A stretch of 64,000 nt of DNA from Parascedosporium putredinis (taxonomy: Eukaryota > Ascomycota > Sordariomycetes > Microascales > Microascaceae): positions 1,116,001 through 1,180,000 of the forward strand of contig CASHTG010000012.1 in the NCBI GenBank assembly GCA_949357655.1, in the 5' to 3' direction. Position 1 is the stretch's first letter. Each line of letters opens with the position of its first letter. The position numbers and the translations under genes are program-made. The notes beneath the pieces were generated by a model. It saw only the letters and a list, made by a program, of their open reading frames with translations. It did not search any database and had not been told where the DNA came from. Positions 21,524 to 33,672 of the stretch are shown here, piece after piece.

Positions 21524-23176
21524 TCACGACGCCGCCATAGTCTCCTCCATTTCCTTCCGCATAAAATCATTAAACTCTTCGGGGTTATCGAGGTAGAGGT
21601 GGTGACCCGCCTTGGTGATCACGACCACGCTCGCGCGTCCGTTCTCCTTTTTCTTCTCCTCTTCCGTGTTATGGATGAGAGCCTTTCGCTTGGCTTCGAT
21701 CAGCTTTTGTTCTGCAGCCAGGCCGCCAGCCACGTCCATCCAGTCGTTCTCGCCGTAGAGCATGATGACGGGGATACCCGTCTCGCGTAGGGTTTCCGTC
21801 TCGGTTTGCGAGATTGTTTGGCGGCCAACCCTGTGAATTTTGTTCACTACCGGGTCACGGGCGTAAGCACCGGGCGCTAGGAGGTAGGGGTACGTATTCT
21901 CCACTGCCCCTTTGCCGGAAGATGGAAAATGTGTATTCATGGAGGGCCCGCGCCTCTTCGGGGGAGGTGGTTGAATCGGCGCGACGACCAACCCGATACG
22001 AACCGCGGGCCAAGAGGGCCCGTCATGCGTACGAGGCTGAAGGGAGAGAAATTTGCGTCCCAGAGCCATACAAGCCATGGGGGAGTTTCCGGATGGGAAC
22101 GTTGGGCTGTGATGACTGCGAGGCTGTGGAGAGCCTCTTGGCTGCCTTGTCGGCACCGTGACCCTGGGTAGTGGTTTCTTGGTCTTCGATGAACTCTGAA
22201 GGCATGGTCGACTCGTCAGGCTCGGGTAGTTTGTCGTTGACCGCATATGGGTTCTCCGGAAACCCGGCCGGCGACGCCAAGATCAATTTCTTTAAGTGTC
22301 CAGGGTATTTCAGCGCGTATGAGACTGCAAGGTAGCCGCCCAGGGAATGTCCCAAGAGGGTGAACTTTTCAATCTTTCGCTCTATCCTCCACTCTTCAAG
22401 AGCGTCGATGAACCAAGCCTCCGCCTCCACGATCTTCTCCTTCGGATCGGTGGCACGAATCTTGAAGGGGGCGCGCCTATTATCACGTTAGCGGGCCGAT
22501 GAGATGGTACACACTTAAGCGCGTGGGTGCGGAAGAATATGAGGGATATCGGGGAGAGTGACGACAACGTACCGAGTTACCCATGCCTAGCATATCGAGC
22601 GAATACAGTTTCCATCCGGGTATCCTTGTTAGAGGCTCATAATTCTTATACCAGAAACCCAGGCCGGCGCCGTAGCCGTGAAGCATCACAAGATTCTCCT
22701 TGACATCTTCTCCGACGCGCTCGACCGAGTACTCGTTTAGTGCTCTGTTCTTCCCTGACAGCTTGACCATTTCTGTCTTCCATACTCGAGTGCCAAAGGG
22801 TCATATGTGTCTCCGGTTTCGGAATTGCCAGTGGCAAAGTATTCCGACGCTTCTCGTAGGTAGGGGATGAACGAAAGAACATTGCGCTCAGCCGTAGGCG
22901 GGGTAGCGCTATGCCACTGTTGCGAGGTGAATTCGAGTCAGCATTTCGTTATTTCGGCTCGGGATAAAGCAAGGAAAGAGAAAATAAACTCAAAAACAAA
23001 AAGAGCGTTAATTGACTCTCGAGACAATCAACTAGAGGCGAAACCTACCCATTGATATGCGGCATCTTTGTATCCCATAGGGAAGAGGGTCCACCGGGAA
23101 ATCGGCCCTGGCGGCTCTGCTCAGCAGCGCCGGGTTGCTCGGCGGCGGCGGCCTGCGATTCGGATCCTGTCGCCAT
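21524..23176 (-). CDS. Alpha/beta hydrolase of the CGI-58/Cld1/Ict1 family
   Basis: The exons are 23176-23049, 22916-22573 and 22476-21524, with introns of 132 and 96 nt that have a clear branch point in the second. Gaps in short runs near 23090, 22790, 22470, 22080, 21960 and 21888 restore the frame. Some of these could instead be a single inserted base. The nucleophile elbow is GHSLGG in KFTLLGHSLGGYLAVSYALKYPG. The oxyanion/HG region is MLHGYGAGLGFWYKN, the acid lies in MLYGENDWMD and the histidine in AGHHLYLDNPEEF. That last string also carries the H-x4-D motif linked to lysophosphatidic acid acyltransferase activity in this family. Fungal relatives act as cardiolipin-specific deacylases in mitochondria or as LPA acyltransferases. 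Which applies cannot be decided here. An in-frame upstream ATG at 23326 would add an Arg-rich, hydroxylated N-terminus resembling a mitochondrial presequence; I chose 23176 because it matches the usual start of relatives. Confidence 0.9.
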
Positions 23177-24571
23177 TGTTGTCTTGGGACGAGTTTGCCG
23201 TCTGAAAGGAGACTTGAAACTTGGGTCGTCAAAGGAAAGTCGGCTAGGTGAGGGGTTTGGTGCGCCCGCCACAAAATATGCTCTTGAGCGAAGAAGAAGA
23301 GCGGATGCTGTCTGCTGTTTGAGCATACCGCACACAAGGGAGGGTGCACCGGGCTCTTATTAGATGCGCGACTCGATTGATAAAACCCGGCATTACCGGG
23401 CAGAAGTTCTTTGGGCTAGGCACCCAAAACCACACGCGGTGAAACGAGAAAGCTTGTCAGGGATGACGTGGAGGGCGACGGACTTTACTGACTCGTTGCC
23501 AGGAGAAAGGGTCCGAGAGGCCGGACTTAAGGGTTTAAAGGAAGGATTTGCGGAAGCGCCGCTGCGATTGCTTGTGTTCATCCGACTCCGATAGGTTTAG
23601 CCGAGACTTAACCCCAATTTCCGAAAACGCCACACCTTTGGGCCGATGGCGGAAGGTGGGGCTCTCAGGTCGATAAGAGAAACCTGGGGGTCTATTGGCA
23701 AGCGGAGGCGCAGTGCCCTTGTCAGATTAATTCTGCAGATATCAAGGGGTAAGGTCTGCGGCGAAAGTTTACGTGTGTGCGTGCGTGCGTGGATGTTGCC
23801 TTGTGTTGTGCGTCGGAGTGAGGAGTGAGATCAGTGAGTGTGGCTGGAGGAGGGTGAAAAATTAGGCCGTCGTGAGTGATCGATATCCCGAACCCCGCGC
23901 GGAACCAGATTTTTTATTCCTGTGCAAGTTATTATGTTGGGATTTCCTTGTTAAAATCTTCGATTCTGTTGGATTGAGTTTGAAAACAGGAGCTGATTGG
24001 GTCTTTAGGCTGTCCCACATTAAAAAGAAAGAAGACGAAAAGGTCGCCAGGCACAAAATATCTGGCCGCGGTTGTTCAGCCACTTGTGTGGTTGTTGTCG
24101 GCCCACCTCAGCCACAGTCCACATGGCATGTGCCGGCCTTGGCTTCTGATGTGTGACCTCAGTCGTTGATCGCATCAGCAGTCACAAGCAAAGCACGCCC
24201 ACAACGATATTCTATAGCTGCCCCGGCCCGAACTCAGTCCAGCCACGCGACAGGACCTGTCCCTACATTCTGGCCGCGTCAGTTCAATAATGATTATGCT
24301 TATCTCGATGTGATAGCAATCGTCCAACGAAACTTGCCCAAACAAGGACCGTGAGAATCCTGCTGGAGCTTCCGCCGAGCTCGACTGGCGGACGAAGCTG
24401 AGACCTCCCGGGCACCACTCACGACTTTCTGAACCCCAGGTCTCACCCCCTAGGCACCATCGATCCTTATACCTACGATATACTCCCGAAGGACTTCTCC
24501 ATTCTCTATTTTTATCCTGCATCCGCCCAACTTTCGCCGGAGAAAGCGCTTCCCAGCCCTTCCCAGCCGAC
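23177..24571. other. Divergent promoter region, hydrolase (-) and Spo7 (+)
   Basis: About 1.4 kb separates two divergently transcribed lipid-metabolism genes. The first 150 bp may be coding if the longer N-terminus of the hydrolase is used. A GTGTGTGCGTGCGTGCGTGG simple-sequence stretch lies at about 23772-23792. No gene is seen. Confidence 0.6.
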
Positions 24572-25844
24572 ATGGAGGAGTCGATTGACTCCTTGTCAAG
24601 GGTGCCCCCAGCCCGGTACCCCGGCGGCCGAATCGGTCAGCGGCACGACACCTATCGGGTCTTCGCTCAAAGATGGAGACCCGCTAAATCACACACCGAG
24701 CTCCCCATCCATGATCTATCTCAACCTTCTCGTTCTCGAAGCCTCCTTGCGCGCCCAGTACCTCGAGCTCCGAGCGCGGCGCCGACACCATACTTTCTTT
24801 CTTACCCTCCTCACGTTATGGATAGCCGCCTTTGGCTACGGCCTGTTTTTGCGCCTAGGGAGGATGGCGGCCATGGCGGATCTGTCTACTGGGGTGTCGA
24901 AGTGGCCCAGAAGGTTTGCTTCATGGGAGGTGTCATCACGGCCATTCTCGTCTGGGGAACTGGAATATGGGACCGCGGTATCAGGTGGCCGAGGCGCTGG
25001 CTTGCCGTCTCCAACCGTGGCCTGAGGGGTTCAACTGCAAGCTAGTGCTCATACGAAGATCGTGGTGGGCCGAGCTAGCTTCCACCGTAGCCTTCTTTCT
25101 GACATACGGACTTTTCTCGCATACGGCAAGCTCTTCATACCGATACGTTGACCCGGCAATCCTCCGAGAGGTGGAAAAGGACCTCAACATCCGTAGCGAT
25201 ACGCATACTACCCTCCCCATCTTGCTAGAGGATGAGGAGCGGGGCGGGCACGAGGAAGACCTTTCGCCGGGAGGCGATTACGTCAAGCTCCTTCTCTTGC
25301 CCAAATATTTTACCGCCAACTTTCGTGAGAATTGGGAGCTCTACCGCACCGAGTATTGGGAGAGGGAAAACGAGCGCCGGGCCCTGCTGCGGTCGAAGCT
25401 CAAGAGCAAGAGCCGGGAGTATGCTCGGCAACGTTGGGGCATCTTTTGGTGGATGCCGTGGCACCAAGGCGACATCAACCAGTACCTGTCACGAGAGAGG
25501 ACGAAGCCTGCCAGGCGACACTCGGACGTCCACCGACACCGTCGTAATAGCGTGCGACGGGGTCCACAAGCTCGTCGAGAAGCGCTACCCCCACCATCGA
25601 GATGGAGGATCCCACGGGGCTCATGAGGAAAGTGAGTTCCGGCTCGGCCACATCTGAGAAGGCAAGGAAGAGGCTATCGGCGACAGCCGTCCCGCGCAGG
25701 AGACCTGAATCGAGATCTGTGACACCTGATATCCCGTCTCCGTTGGCACAGGAGAGCCACCTCGGCGATGACGTAGGGGCGATGGGATATGTGCGTAGGA
25801 AGTCATCCGGGGCCAGCCTAGGGTCAGCCAAGGAATTCAAGTGA
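24572..25844 (+). CDS. SPO7: Spo7, regulatory subunit of the Nem1-Spo7 phosphatase
   Basis: This is a single exon of 425 residues after restoring five bases: near 24593, at 24619-24622, near 24850, at about 25026-25029 and at 25559-25562. Nem1-Spo7 sits in the nuclear/ER membrane and dephosphorylates the lipin Pah1, switching lipid flux from membrane phospholipids to triacylglycerol and controlling nuclear shape. The family core is clear: SMIYLNLLVLEASLRAQYLE..RRRHHTF, a first membrane span, GGSVYW.VE.AQK, a second span (GGVITAILVWGTG), IRWPRRW, FNCKLVLIR and GGDYVKLLLLPKYF..FRENWELYRTEYWE.EN. A basic, Ser-rich C-terminal tail typical of filamentous fungi follows. The strongly conserved blocks lie in three different frames, so the gaps can be placed closely. 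Relatives have the same MEESIDSL-type start. Confidence 0.93.
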
Positions 25845-28800
25845 TAGCTGGGGGAATAACCTTATTTTTGTTTCCTTCCTTGCCCCCTTTATCCCGTTTA
25901 TCGAGTTTCTTGTAGGATACCATGTTTTAGAAAAGAATTATGCGGACGATAGTTGAGCTTCAAGCGTTCAATACCACATCAACTCTCGCCCAAACAGTGT
26001 GTGATCGAACTTCTGGGTCTTTGCCGACTGATATTTGGTACAAGCTTGTATTCCCCCTTCCTTCTCTTTGATGGGATGAGATCAAGGCCTATACGACAGA
26101 CCGACTTCCACTAGATATAAAAAATATCAAGCGCGGCCTTGCTTAAACATGAGTCGAGGGCATTCTCCTCAAGCCCGTGTACTAGGGCGAGCAGGTAAGA
26201 CAGTAGTAGCTCTCTCACAGCCAGCATGAAGGCCTCGCCTCTAGTCATCGTGCTACTTCGTAGGATCTCTAAGCGGTGTTGACTGTTGTAAGCGAGCTAT
26301 AATACCATCAACTGGCAAGGCCTCATTACCCAATGTCCCATTTTCCTTCTTCCCTCTTAAGGCTTCTGATATACCCTGGGCCGGGCCGCCCCTATCAGCA
26401 CCGTGCTGCCGTCTTAAGATTGAGTAGACAAAAGATGGGACCACAAGGTGAGATTTCTAGTCGCCAAGTACCGAGGTAGCAAGAATGAACCCACGGTCGA
26501 CTCAAGCCTGGTCAAGTATGCGCCCTGGTGCACTTACAAGAGATGACCACAACATCGGGCGTATAAACAATGTTAAATAACACTCACTTTTCAATGCACC
26601 CACCCACCTTTGATTGTATTTTTAGCGGCCAGAGCCTGGTCCTTCATTTGGTGGCGGACCACCCACTCAACCACGCCCAAACCGCGATCCTCTCCAGCTC
26701 CGGAATCCGCAGCTCCGTTGCTGACTGAATTAGCAACGCAGCTTCCGCCCATGGCTGGCGCTGCCATTGGGGAAACTATTCAGCGCTCGCTTCGCAAAAG
26801 GAGGTTGCATTTGCCCAGTGGGTAAACACCGGGTTTGTCAACGGCAGCACGCCTTCCGCTCCACCGCGGCGAAGATGACGATCCGCGGCACAGCGCAGGA
26901 CAGCGCAGGACAGCGCAGGACAGCGCAGGACAGCGCAGCACCGCCAAACTAGATTATATCTGTTGAGCCAGACACCTCACGAGGCCATCCTGGTACGCGA
27001 CAACCCCGCCGGATGTGGGGAGAGATCAAGAGAGATCGACATCGCTATTCGATACGGATTGCCTAAAGTTGAGGGCTCATCTTGGGAGTTGGCTCCTGCG
27101 ATATATATATGACATGGATGACTTTACCTCAAAACACCAAGTCCTTACCCTCCTTCCATTTGGAGTTATCTTCACCCAGCCGTAAAATTAAATGCATCGA
27201 AATACAAGTATCCTTCCTATAAACCATTCGTCTTTTTGTGCGGCCCTGAAGACGTCAAAACCCTTCCCCGCTCTTCAATCAGGGGCGGACCAGGATTGTT
27301 GGAGTTCGCCTGTGTCCAAGTCGTCTGGCATAGCAGTCATTTCCAGGACCCGTGGTTGAAGCTCGGCAGGTTTTAAATAGTAGTGTAGTGTATCGGTCGG
27401 GTTGACGAAAATAGCAAGGATGATATGTGTACCTGTTCCTGCAAGGTCGTCCGTCTCACATTGACGAAGTGAGCTCCTGGTTAATATCGTGTTCGCTTTC
27501 TTGTCTCCTCCCCTCTGTTCCTTTTTTTCTTTTTTTCTTCTTTTTTTCTCGTTCCCTTCCCTCCCCCTCCCTTTCTGACAGACGGCCATAGGTGCTGGCT
27601 GCCAAAGGATGTTTTGTGTGCTGTTGCAGAGCTCTTGCAGAGTGATCAGACCCTCGTTCTCGGTTCTTGTTCTTTTCTTCAGTCTTGGATCAGTCTTCAC
27701 CCCTGTCCTGAATTCCTCCTCCATGCATACCAACATGCATCGATGCCGACCCATGATCCCGGTTCGCCCGTTCTTCTTTCCCCTCCTCTGGAAACACACT
27801 CTGGTCCGCACACACAAGCACACACGCACAACGCATACTATTTCGTCTGCTTGCAGAAGCCCTCATTTCCAACCTCCTTGCACTAAACCCTGGTGCAGCC
27901 CGTTGAACAATCATGCATCCTCTCATTGGTACAGCGCACAAGTATGAAGGGGATCCGGCCGATACACCTGATTCCTCCTGACAAGCAAAATTTTTATTGC
28001 ATGTCCACATCTTGTGCATCTTGACAGCAAGGAACACCGAGGACCTTCTGTTTGCGGCATAGCACTGTTCAGTGATGTTTGAGGTGGGTTTTCTTTGCTA
28101 GCCTGAAGAGAAGGAAACCCCGGCCTCACGGGAACCCACCAGCCCGGCGTACGCATTCCATCTCTCTTCCTTCAGTCTTTTTTCTTCTTCTTTTTCCCCT
28201 TTTCAGCTGGCTTAGAGCACGATGCCGGCCAAAATCCTTCACAAACTAGGACAGCTTTATCTTGAGCTTAGGGACGGGCCCGCCGACGCCGACGCTGACT
28301 CCGACTATCCGCTGAGTCCTTTGGAGCCGTGGGTTTGACGCCACATGATTGCGGAAGAGGGAGAGGAACGCGGCCGGATCGCTGGAGTTGACTGGGTGGA
28401 GCGAACTGAGTAGGGTGCCCGATAGCAAGTGCGCACTTGTGAGTCGAGTCATGCCCTGGCGAGCTGACATTAATGGAGCTTGAGTGATAGACTAGGCTAG
28501 TTGGTATCCTCTTCCCAGGCAGCATGGGTGTAAAAGATTTTGCGGAGTCGAGGCGGGTCCGAGGGATGCGTGGAGGGTGTGTCACAACAAGTAACTTTCA
28601 TCCTGCCAGGGAAAACGAGCCATTTCCACGATATTCTAGTCAACGCCTCCCTGCGCAGATTGCGGGCGACTTGCATTCCTCGAGAGGAAGAAGGGATGGC
28701 CGCGGGAGTTAACTTGAGCTTGGCTCATTCAAGATGGTGGTGGGGGCGGCACCACGGAGGGTTACTGCACCTATGATGTCTTAGCACAAACCTGCAAACT

Positions 28801-31477
28801 TCGCACCCGCACCGCCCGCACGCTCTGGAGCACTTGTTCCACCAGTCTGCTTGATGACTGGTTGATTCGCACACAGCACCACCCCTCTTGCTTTCCTTTC
28901 TCCCCTTTTCTTTCTTTGCTTCTACCCCATTTCCGTGCTCTTGAACGACTTAAGAGGTGTTCCCCTCGCCACCACACCTCCGTGACACAGCTACACGTGG
29001 GACGGGGGCATGCCAGCACTTTCACGGTGCATCGTCGTATACCTTTGCATTAGCGACTGCACTAGCTCGCACTGATCGAAGCTTGGGGATGTTTCTCTCC
29101 AGACCGAAGCCAGTCCCCAAGCCTACGCCGGCTGTCTCCTCATTGAATATCTGAGCGGTAGTAGAAGATTATAGTACAGTCTCTTATTCTCCGTGGGCCT
29201 TTGAGTAAATCCAGGAAACAATCACTTGGGTTCAGGAGATAAACGAAGTCCCACTTATTTTTCCATTCGAGCTGAGCTATCGTCAATGGTGAGTGATCTT
29301 CCCGTTGGCTCCAGCTTGGCGGGCACAGACACCCTGATACGGAATGGAGGGTTGGTGGGTCGCCAAATGGGTCTGTTCGGTGCTGGGGTTTGCCCGTCCG
29401 GGCCTGGGCGTTCCCCATCAGAGCGTAGATCGTTGCACAAGCAGAATTGTCTTCGGGTTTTGGGGGTGCCTTGTACGCTTCCGCCAATCCGCTTGCGGAC
29501 AACTTGCGAGAGGACCCGCTCAGACCAGACACCCGCCCTTGCCCCTCTACGAGGCCGTCCTTGCTTTCAAGCGGCGAGATGAGGGAAGAGCGCGGGCAAG
29601 CGAAACAAGCACTCTATGAAACGACGGAGAGAAATTTGATGAGAGGAAAGCATCGATGAACTTCATTGCGAGGGTTGACGCCAAGAGTTGCAGGGCAGCA
29701 GACAGGTTTGGTAACCCCATCGGGGATAGCCTCTTCACGCTTCTCCTCGATCAGTGGATGGGGTCAGCTCCCTTGGCTCCCGAGAGGACTGTGCACGGTT
29801 TACGAACAAGAGCCCAAGTACACTACTACTACTATTGCAAGCTGTGGCGCACTGCTCCCTATCATCAACCTTCGGGCGGCGCTATGAACTCACTTTCCCT
29901 GGTTCCAAACCTAATTCGTAGCCGGTGCGCTGGGTTTTCCCTTCCTCATGTAGCGTACTGTACCGGCCCCCGATCCCCTTGCTCTTTCCGCGCCCCGCTT
30001 GGCTGCCCATCCGAAAGGAAGGACAGAATAGGAGGGATCAATGAGAAGGAGCACTCAATGGCAACGCTGGACCAAGGTACCTGGGTACCCCTCATGATGC
30101 TTGACCAATTCTTTGCCAACAAGCCTCGTCCTCATCGCATCGTCCATGAGTCGTCGATCCCCGTCACTCAAGGGTCAAATTCCTGACGTAGTATTCGTAC
30201 CCGCTTGTCATGCAGCACCCCAGGACATGAACGCTGGCGCAAAACATCAAAGCATTCCATGGGACGCTTTTCTATCCTTGGCTCTCCAGGGCAAAAGCAC
30301 AATATTCGCCGTGCCATCGAAGGAGCTTAACCCTCACCCCGGGGCGCCAATGTTCATATGCTGGGACAGAGAAAAATCAATATTATTGATCCGTGATGAA
30401 TGCAGAAAGGAGCAGGCCAATAACCGTGGTTTGAATCCTCCCACAACAACAAGAGCATTGGATGCCATGTCTCCCCTGATTCGGGTACGGCGGCCACAGT
30501 GCCGCCCTTCAAGATTTAGCACTCGAGCTCGTCCCAATTTATGAGGCAAGGGAGAAGTCGTGGAATTCTGAGGACCGTATCGACCGAGACCTTGCTTCAT
30601 GTTCAGAGTAAGGAGGGTGAACGTGCGTCCCCACACCCTCCTTCGCTCCCGCAGCTTCCTTTTGGAAATATTCGCGAGTATTGCAAGTTTCCCGCCGTCG
30701 ACTTCATCCCACCGCTCGCGCTACCCTTTCCGGTTAGCACAGGCGAGTCAACAAGGGGGAAGGGGTGAGACCACGAGGACTTGGGGAAAAAGAGCCCCAC
30801 CATGGATTTTCCATCACGATCTGGCGTCTTTCTAGATTCCGCTCCCCCAGGACGACTAGGGGGAGCTTCTCACCTGTGGTGGCTTACACTCGGCCGCGCC
30901 GTGCTTTTCATCGGGAGACGGGCTTTGTCTCTTGCCTGTCAGTGACCATATACTCAACCCGTAGGTCACTTGGCCTATTTTCTCGTAGCGTCGCCACTTG
31001 TCCCTCTCTTTTCAAACTTTGTTCCGCTCCCAAGCTTGTGGAAAGGCCCCTCGCCCTTGGCACCATCCCCTCGCAGGTTTTTGCATTGCCGTGGATTGTG
31101 CTCTAGGCATTGGTTGATGCTTGACGTCTTGATCAAGACTAGGAACTCGCTTTGACACACCTGCCTACCCGCGTCCTTGCCCAAACCGTGACCCCTCTCT
31201 AGTTCCTCGATTTCTCCAAGTCAAGGGGCAACTAGCCTTGTGTTATTAACATCATTGTTCCCTACACCTTTTCTTCACTTGAGCTACCCCCTCGCTCTGT
31301 TCTTCTTTCATTTTCTTTACCTTCCTTTATCTCATCTTCGCGCAACGAACACGGCTTTCGGAAGCGGGACTTTTCTCCGTGTTAGTTGCCACGAGAGGAT
31401 CTCTCAATGAGAAGCAGTTCATCAGGTCCCAGAACACAGCTTCCGTCGATCGTGCTGGAGAGCCGGAGAATTCAACC
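25845..31477. other. 5.6-kb gene-poor region upstream of the RGS-LOV gene
   Basis: No conserved protein motif is seen on either strand. It contains the 10-bp tandem array at 26891-26940, a pyrimidine block at 27500-27570 and several purine or pyrimidine tracts. Open frames of up to about 180 codons are of ordinary random quality. The part nearest 31478 (31250-31370) is pyrimidine-rich and is probably the leader of the RGS-LOV transcript. Confidence 0.55.
26891..26940. repeat. Tandem repeat, 10-bp unit, five copies
   Basis: The unit CAGCGCAGGA occurs four times exactly, followed by a fifth copy with one mismatch (CAGCGCAGCA). It is GC-rich and lies in intergenic DNA with no gene nearby. Confidence 0.95.
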
Positions 31478-33672
31478 ATGCCCGCCATAGCCGCCCCCAT
31501 CACCCCTCCGTACGATGATTACGGCCGCCGTAGAAGTTCCGCCGCACTTCCCTTGGATCAGCTTGAGGCTGTCGCTGCGTCAAAGCACGCGAGATCGGGA
31601 GGTCCGCCCGTTATCCTCTCTCCCCGCCCACTCCCAAGGCCTCCCGCCGAAACAACAACGCCGCTCGGTTATCCCAGCGCCTGCGCAGCAACTCCGGGCT
31701 CTCCCTTCATGCGAACGAGGATGCCCTCCGGCGGTATACCGACTACAATCCCGATGGGTCTTCAAGGTCTCCCATGTTCGCGCCGGTAAACTGGCAAGGT
31801 GGAGACGGCGGCGAGGGCGCCTCGAGAAAATCAAATAGACGGAGTCTGCTGGTGGACTATGGCGCGCCCGAGACCACGCTCCCCATCCCCGACTATTTCA
31901 GCCACGAGGTGTTCCGTATGGTTATGAATAGCCCCTCCGCTGCCCATGCCCTCCTGAGGTATGCGCAATCCAAAGGAGCCGGTGAAAACATGGCCTACCT
32001 ATTAAAAGTAAGTTACACCAAAGCGAGCGAAGAAGGGGATATCGCCTTGTCCTCTTGCCTTCATAGTCAACCTGAGATGGGCGGGGCGGGGCGGACCCTT
32101 GTTTAGCTCGCTCTCAAGCCAAGCCCCCGTTCTCTGCGACAAGAGTAAAGGCAAAATAAATAAGAAAACAAAGGATTTGCCTCATGCTCACACATCTTCT
32201 CTGAGTTAGGTCCAAGAATATACGGCGTCAGTTGATCAACTGACAACACTCCTCGCCACTATCTCCACCAACTACACCATGCTCTCGGCCACTTCGCCCA
32301 TCCATCTACCAGGCCCCCTCACCAAATCTCTGAATACGGACATCAAGCACGTTACCAGCTCCATTCTCCCCGGACTTGAGAACCTTTTCCTCGAGTCCAA
32401 GACATGCATTGAGCAGCGGCTCGTCCGCGATGTCTACCCGTCCTTTGTGAAGCGCCAGCTCGCCCTCGTCACCAGCAGGTCCCTCGCATCGGACCGTTGT
32501 TTTAGGGAGGCCGAGTATCCGGGACTCGGAGGGGCGTTTTGTATCGCTGATCTTTTCAACGAAGGGTCTCCTCTAGAGTTTGTCTCGGACGCGTTTCTCA
32601 AGTTGACGGGTCGGAGGAGGGAACAAATGGTTTACCGGAACGGTGTGTACATGCAAGGCCCGCTTACCGACTTGACGAGCGTGTTCAGGGTCAGAGAGGC
32701 CCTATCAAAGAACGAAGAGTGTACGGAGCTTCTCATCAACCACCTAGATGACGGAACCCCATTTTGGAACTTCATTTACATGTGCCCAATCCCGAATCCG
32801 AGCGGCAAAGTGAAGCAGTATCTGCACTGTTACATCAACGTCTCCAACTGCTTGCGCAACTCGGACGATATCGTCCGAATTATCAGCTGCGGCTCGCTGC
32901 CGTCCGACTCCTCGTCCGAGCGTTCGCCCGAGCGCAGGGATCAGTTTGGCCGCCGCGGGAGCCTCTCGCCGGAATCCACCGACTACTACGAGACTCCACA
33001 AACGAGAGACGACAACATCTCGCGCAGCAAGTCCTCCCGCAAGACCTTTTTCCGTTCCTTCCGCAGGTCGGCGGAATCGTCGTCGTCCCATACGCAGTCT
33101 ATGCAGCGGCCCAACACGGCCATCTCCACCATGTCTCTCGGAGGTGGTGTCGGCGGAGGAAACAGCGCCAGCCCGCTGGATGGCCCCCTCCCTCCCCTGA
33201 CGGAAAATCACGTGTCCGAGGTCCCCGGGAGCTCCCGCCTACTCCGTACCGCCGCTTCATCCTATTGAAGAACACACCAGGCTTCACGGCACCCAAATTG
33301 ACTATCACGTTTGCGACTCAAGCGGCACTTGAGCTCCTTGGCCTGGGCCTCGCGGCCGACGCCATCAACAACAAGGACGTCTTCACGGTCCTAGCGGAGC
33401 AGGCAAACTGCTCTTCCATCAACAAGGCGTTCAGACAATCAGTGCGGGAAACTGTCATCAACGAGGGCCAACAGGCGGTGGCAGAGATCCTCGTCTCGGC
33501 ATCGTCGGGGACGCGCAAGACCAGCATGATGAGTCCGATTAGCGATGATCAAGGACGGGCCAGAACTGTCGGAAATAAGATGATGTTACTCAACAGCTTC
33601 TGGACGCCGCTCAAGGACCGTGAGGGGAAGCCGGCTTGGGTCATGCTGGTGTTGATCCCGATGGCCATGTAA
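31478..33672 (+). CDS. RGS-LOV protein with a cysteine-less LOV/PAS domain
   Basis: The exons are 31478-32007 and 32210-33672, with a 202-nt intron (GTAAGT...TTAG). One base restored near 31622 and one near 33233 give 664 residues. After a disordered Ser/Arg-rich N-terminus comes an RGS domain (about 31,895-32,480) with ALLRYAQSKGAGENMAYLL, a YTMLSATSPIHLP loop and YPSFVKRQL. A PAS/LOV domain follows (about 32,530-32,850): IADLFNEGSPLEFVSDAFLKLTG, then YRNGVYMQGPLTD and LDDGTPFWNF. In photoactive LOV domains the second block reads GxNCRFLQG; here Gly (32642-32644) stands where the flavin-bonding Cys should be. A second PAS-like segment closes the protein (from about 33,244). RGS domains speed GTP hydrolysis by G-alpha subunits, and fungal RGS-LOV proteins link this to blue light through membrane recruitment. 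Without the Cys, this copy may bind another ligand or act as a constitutive module. Confidence 0.88.

Noticed and set aside
26891..26940. CRISPR-like array
   Set aside because: Adjacent 10-bp units with no spacers, in a fungal genome.
27275..27829. 184-codon open frame on the minus strand
   Set aside because: Includes a long Lys/Glu run from a pyrimidine tract and no conserved segment.
29656..30186. 176-codon open frame on the plus strand
   Set aside because: No homologous motif, random-like composition, start codon context poor.
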